Shown: positions 61,498 through 64,000 of the stretch, piece after piece
How positions within the stretch are numbered: position 1 is the first letter of the stretch
How the letters are laid out: every line of letters begins with the position of its first letter
Position numbers and translations under genes: made by a program
The notes under the pieces: model-generated
What the model saw: the letters and a program-made list of their open reading frames with translations, nothing else
Database searches by the model: none
What the model was told of the DNA's origin: nothing
Assembly: GCA_004369045.1 (NCBI GenBank)
Contig: ML213506.1
Span: 870,264-934,263 of the forward strand
Origin: Heliocybe sulcata
Lineage: Eukaryota > Basidiomycota > Agaricomycetes > Gloeophyllales > Gloeophyllaceae
Length of the DNA stretch: 64,000 nucleotides
Direction of reading: 5' to 3'

Positions 61498-63093
61498 ATG
61501 ACTATCCAAGGTGTCTTCACTGTTATGCGAAGGGCCTACGGTGCTGGTACACCGAAGACGCCTCCCCCCACGCACCCCATTCATCTCGTGGTAAGCATGG
61601 GCTGGTAGTGGCCGTTGACGCGCTGCTAACCATACTTGCTCATAGAATAATGGCCCAGAGCCTGCATGCGCGGTCGACCCAATTGTAAGTCCTTACTCCC
61701 TTCTTACTCATCATACCTCACACTCTGCACAGTTACTGCACAACTTCCTGGCGGAGACGCACCAGGTAGAAGGCTGCGCATGCGACACCTGCGCTGTAAG
61801 AGACGAGCAGGCAAGTCACACTCAGAATCTGCGCACTATCTATCTTGCTTATCTGTCTCTCGCTCTCTGTGCTATTAGGCTCGGATACTATCAGATACAG
61901 CTGAGTATACTAGCGATTCTGACACTGCCGATACCCACTTCAATGACGATACCCGTCCTCGCTATACCCGGCCCGGCCTTGACGGTGGGCCGAACCATGA
62001 TACCCAACCAAGGACTGTTACATCTCCAGTGGAGACAGCTCAACTCCCGGTCGGCCACCATACTGGCGCTAACAGGAACTCTCCGACCCATGCTACCTCT
62101 CCCGAGCCCGAGTCGTCTTTACGTGAAGAGTCTTCTGGTGTTTTACCCGCAGCCGACCTACCTCTTGCGGAGAACGTCTCTGACCCTCTTTCTCCCTCTG
62201 ATACGGAGGTGCCTGCACATTCTCGCTCACAGACCGGCGCCGATAGCAACACTGCCCGCATCCCCAGAGTCGGTCTCGGATTCCTACTGCCCGGGCGGCG
62301 CCCAGGGGACTGTCCCGCCATCTTCGCTGCACTGGACGACCTCCCAGGCGCCTCTCTCGCTCAGCCGACGTACGAGGCCGACCTCGTTCCTACCCCTCTT
62401 CCTCTACCCAGCTCCGAACCATATGTCATATCCTTCGACAGTCCCTCAGGCAGTCCCCACATCCACAGCCCCGACCCGCAAGCATATCCCCACCACGGCC
62501 GGCGTCACCCCAACTTCGACGACTATACCCCCCTTGCCCCGCCCGGTCTGCCCCTACCATCTCCTCACCGCCGCCGACGTGCGCCCATCCTGCTACTAGA
62601 CGAGGACGACCTCCCGCTCGCCCCTCCTCCCCGGTACAGCCACCGCGACCGCCGACGCGCGCCTCTCTACCTCCGGCGCGACATGGACGCCTACTTGAGC
62701 GCAGACCCCGCTGCCATCGACGAGGACCTCCCCATGTACTCCACTTACGACCCGCTGCTCGTCCGAGCGCTGCGTAGCCGGCGGCAGCGGCCGCATATCG
62801 AAGGCTTCCAGGAAACCGAGCAAGCGCGCACCCACCATACCGTAAGACCTCCTTCAAGCGCGAACGAGAATGAACATGAAGAGTCTGAATCCCCTGAGGG
62901 CGGCCACCACGGCTTCGTGAGATTCATGGGGCGATTGTGTCGGTCTACGGCGCGATTGTGCACCTTCGCGGACCAATCTAGGGATGGTGTTGAGAGTGGT
63001 TACGGGATGCAAGATAGTGACAGGGTCCCGATGGATGTTATTAGGAGGGAATTAGTGAGGCAGGAAGATGATAGATACCATGACCGATACTAG
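61498..63093 (+). CDS. Ser/Pro/Arg-rich protein of unknown function
   Basis: Four exons (61498-61590, 61646-61684, 61733-61795, 61879-63093) encode 469 aa. The third donor is ambiguous: GTAAGA at 61796 or GCAAGT at 61811, which would add five residues (474 aa). The short N-terminal exons carry a few Cys (PACAV, GCACDTC). The large last exon is disordered-looking, rich in Ser, Pro, Asp and Arg, with two similar blocks, RRRAPILLLDEDDLPLAPPP and RRRAPLYLRRDMD, about 30 residues apart. I recognise no domain. The C-terminus is Glu/Arg-rich (MDVIRRELVRQEDD). Start choice: first ATG after the TATA box. Confidence 0.6.
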
Positions 63094-63296
63094 TGGCATT
63101 GAATGTCACGAAATATGTAGTCCTTATGTCTTGCATTAATGATCATCACATTACTCTCATTTATATTAAGAGCGGTGAAACCAGTATCGGGATACAGCAA
63201 AAGTCTAACATCAAACAGTATTACGGCTACAAGTTGTCCAAGTATCTTCCAAAAGGATCTAAGCATCGGGGTGCATTTGGGACAATCCCACGTATT

Positions 63297-64000
63297 TCAA
63301 CGGCCGGCTCTAGCGAACCAGGTCTTCTGCTGCGCGCATGTAACATTCGTGCAGCCAGGACAGCGCAGGCCCAACTGCAACGATGTGGGCCGTATCTGGC
63401 CTGCTTTATACTTCTTGAGGTGGTCAGCAGCGATATCTGCCAATGCCCGAATGAAGACGGGAGAATCGTTCAAGGACTCGGCTCGGATGACGTCCATGCC
63501 GTGCTAAACGAATCGGGTACTCAGTACCTATTATCATCGAAGAGCAAAATCAGATACATACCTCCCTGGCCTCCTTCGCATACTCCAAGTCCAACTCGTA
63601 TAACGTCTCGATATGATCGCTCGTAAACGCGATCGGGACAAGTACAGCCCTCTTCCTCCCCAGGCGCCCCAAGCCCTTCAACGCATCACCCGTCTGCATG
63701 CCCATCCACGCAGACGGTCCCACTTGACTCTGCCAGACAAGCCGATAGGGATTGGAGTGCCCGAGGCGGTCCATGACGGCATTGACAGATGCGGAGACTT
63801 CGAGGATGTAGGGGTCCCCGCGGTTGACGACCGACATGGGGAGAGAGTGTGCAGAGAAGAGGAGGACTACGGATGAGCGGACGTCTTCGGGGAACTTTTG
63901 GAGTGCGCGCTCGATGTTTTGAGCGACTGCCTGACGTAAGTACAAGTCAGGTCAATCGAGCAGGGTTATGGACCGACAGCCCACGTACCTCGATGAAACC
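63297..64000 (-). CDS. HEM15: Ferrochelatase (C-terminal part)
   Basis: The minus-strand gene enters from the window end: a last few codons at 64000-63989 (GFIE), then exons 63930-63562 and 63503-63297. The visible about 195 residues contain the conserved ferrochelatase blocks [33 protein letters not shown] and [17 protein letters not shown]. The last part is [15 protein letters not shown], followed by [10 protein letters not shown]. The C-terminal Cys cluster matches the [2Fe-2S]-binding region of fungal and animal ferrochelatases. The enzyme inserts Fe2+ into protoporphyrin IX, the last step of heme synthesis, on the mitochondrial inner membrane. The N-terminal half lies beyond position 64000. 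Confidence 0.93.

Noticed and set aside
61500-61590. A frame reading CLHCYAKGLRC, like half of a Zn2Cys6 cluster
   Set aside because: This frame meets a stop right after the following splice junction, whereas the frame from the ATG at 61498 continues through all exons.

Overview
This is chromosomal DNA from a filamentous basidiomycete, most likely an Agaricomycete mushroom or wood-decay fungus. The evidence is about 23 intron-rich protein genes with many 45-65 bp GT-AG introns, a fungal eEF3 with a chromodomain insert, a Clr2 N-terminal-domain protein and a Scp160-type multi-KH protein. I spliced the genes by eye. In every complete model the exon lengths sum to a whole number of codons and each junction preserves the reading frame, but no transcript evidence was available.

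Layout. 1-2 kb: two unrecognised genes on the minus strand, the first leaving the window. 2-3.4 kb: a short-chain dehydrogenase (+). 3.6-6.3 kb: a U2SURP/SR140 splicing factor (-), divergent from the Scp160/vigilin-like gene at 6.6-11.2 kb (+). 12-14.1 kb: an SNG1/DUF3533 membrane protein (-). 14.7-17.1 kb: a transmembrane RING-H2 protein (-). 17.8-20 kb: a charged protein with an NFKBIL1-like C-terminus (-), divergent from a GTPBP1/2-type GTPase (20.5-23.2 kb, +). 23.8-28.1 kb: elongation factor eEF3 (+). 30.1-31.6 kb: a homeodomain factor (-). 33.0-36.7 kb: an NDR-family AGC kinase preceded by a CRIB-like domain (+). 39.4-40.8 kb: a two-finger C2H2 protein (-). 42.0-42.7 kb: a BolA protein (-), head-to-head with a Clr2 N-terminal-domain protein (+). 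45.0-46.6 kb: RPB3 with a glycine-tryptophan tail (+). 46.8-50.3 kb: an EF-hand MscS channel (-). 54.1-54.9 kb: a small Cys-rich protein (+). 55.5-56.3 kb: an intronless DUF3632-like gene (-). 56.8-58.5 kb: the syntaxin Tlg2 (+). 58.7-60.9 kb: NAR1 (-). 61.5-63.1 kb: a Ser/Pro/Arg-rich protein (+). 63.3 kb to the window end: ferrochelatase (-).

Most genes are core housekeeping functions: splicing, translation, Pol II transcription, membrane traffic, and Fe-S or heme metabolism. BolA, NAR1 and ferrochelatase all concern iron cofactors; NAR1 and ferrochelatase lie within 5 kb of each other. Three gene-poor gaps (28.1-30.1, 36.7-39.4 and 50.3-54.1 kb) hold nothing I can support. I saw no tRNA, rRNA, CRISPR array or recognisable mobile element.

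The most interesting points are the CRIB-like domain on an NDR kinase, the GW-repeat tail of RPB3, and the roughly 0.85-kb ATG-free, in-frame-open leader of the Clr2-like gene. A probable GC-AG intron in U2SURP and several 12-20 bp micro-exons, one encoding exactly the PTNH of an eEF3 Walker B, are also notable.
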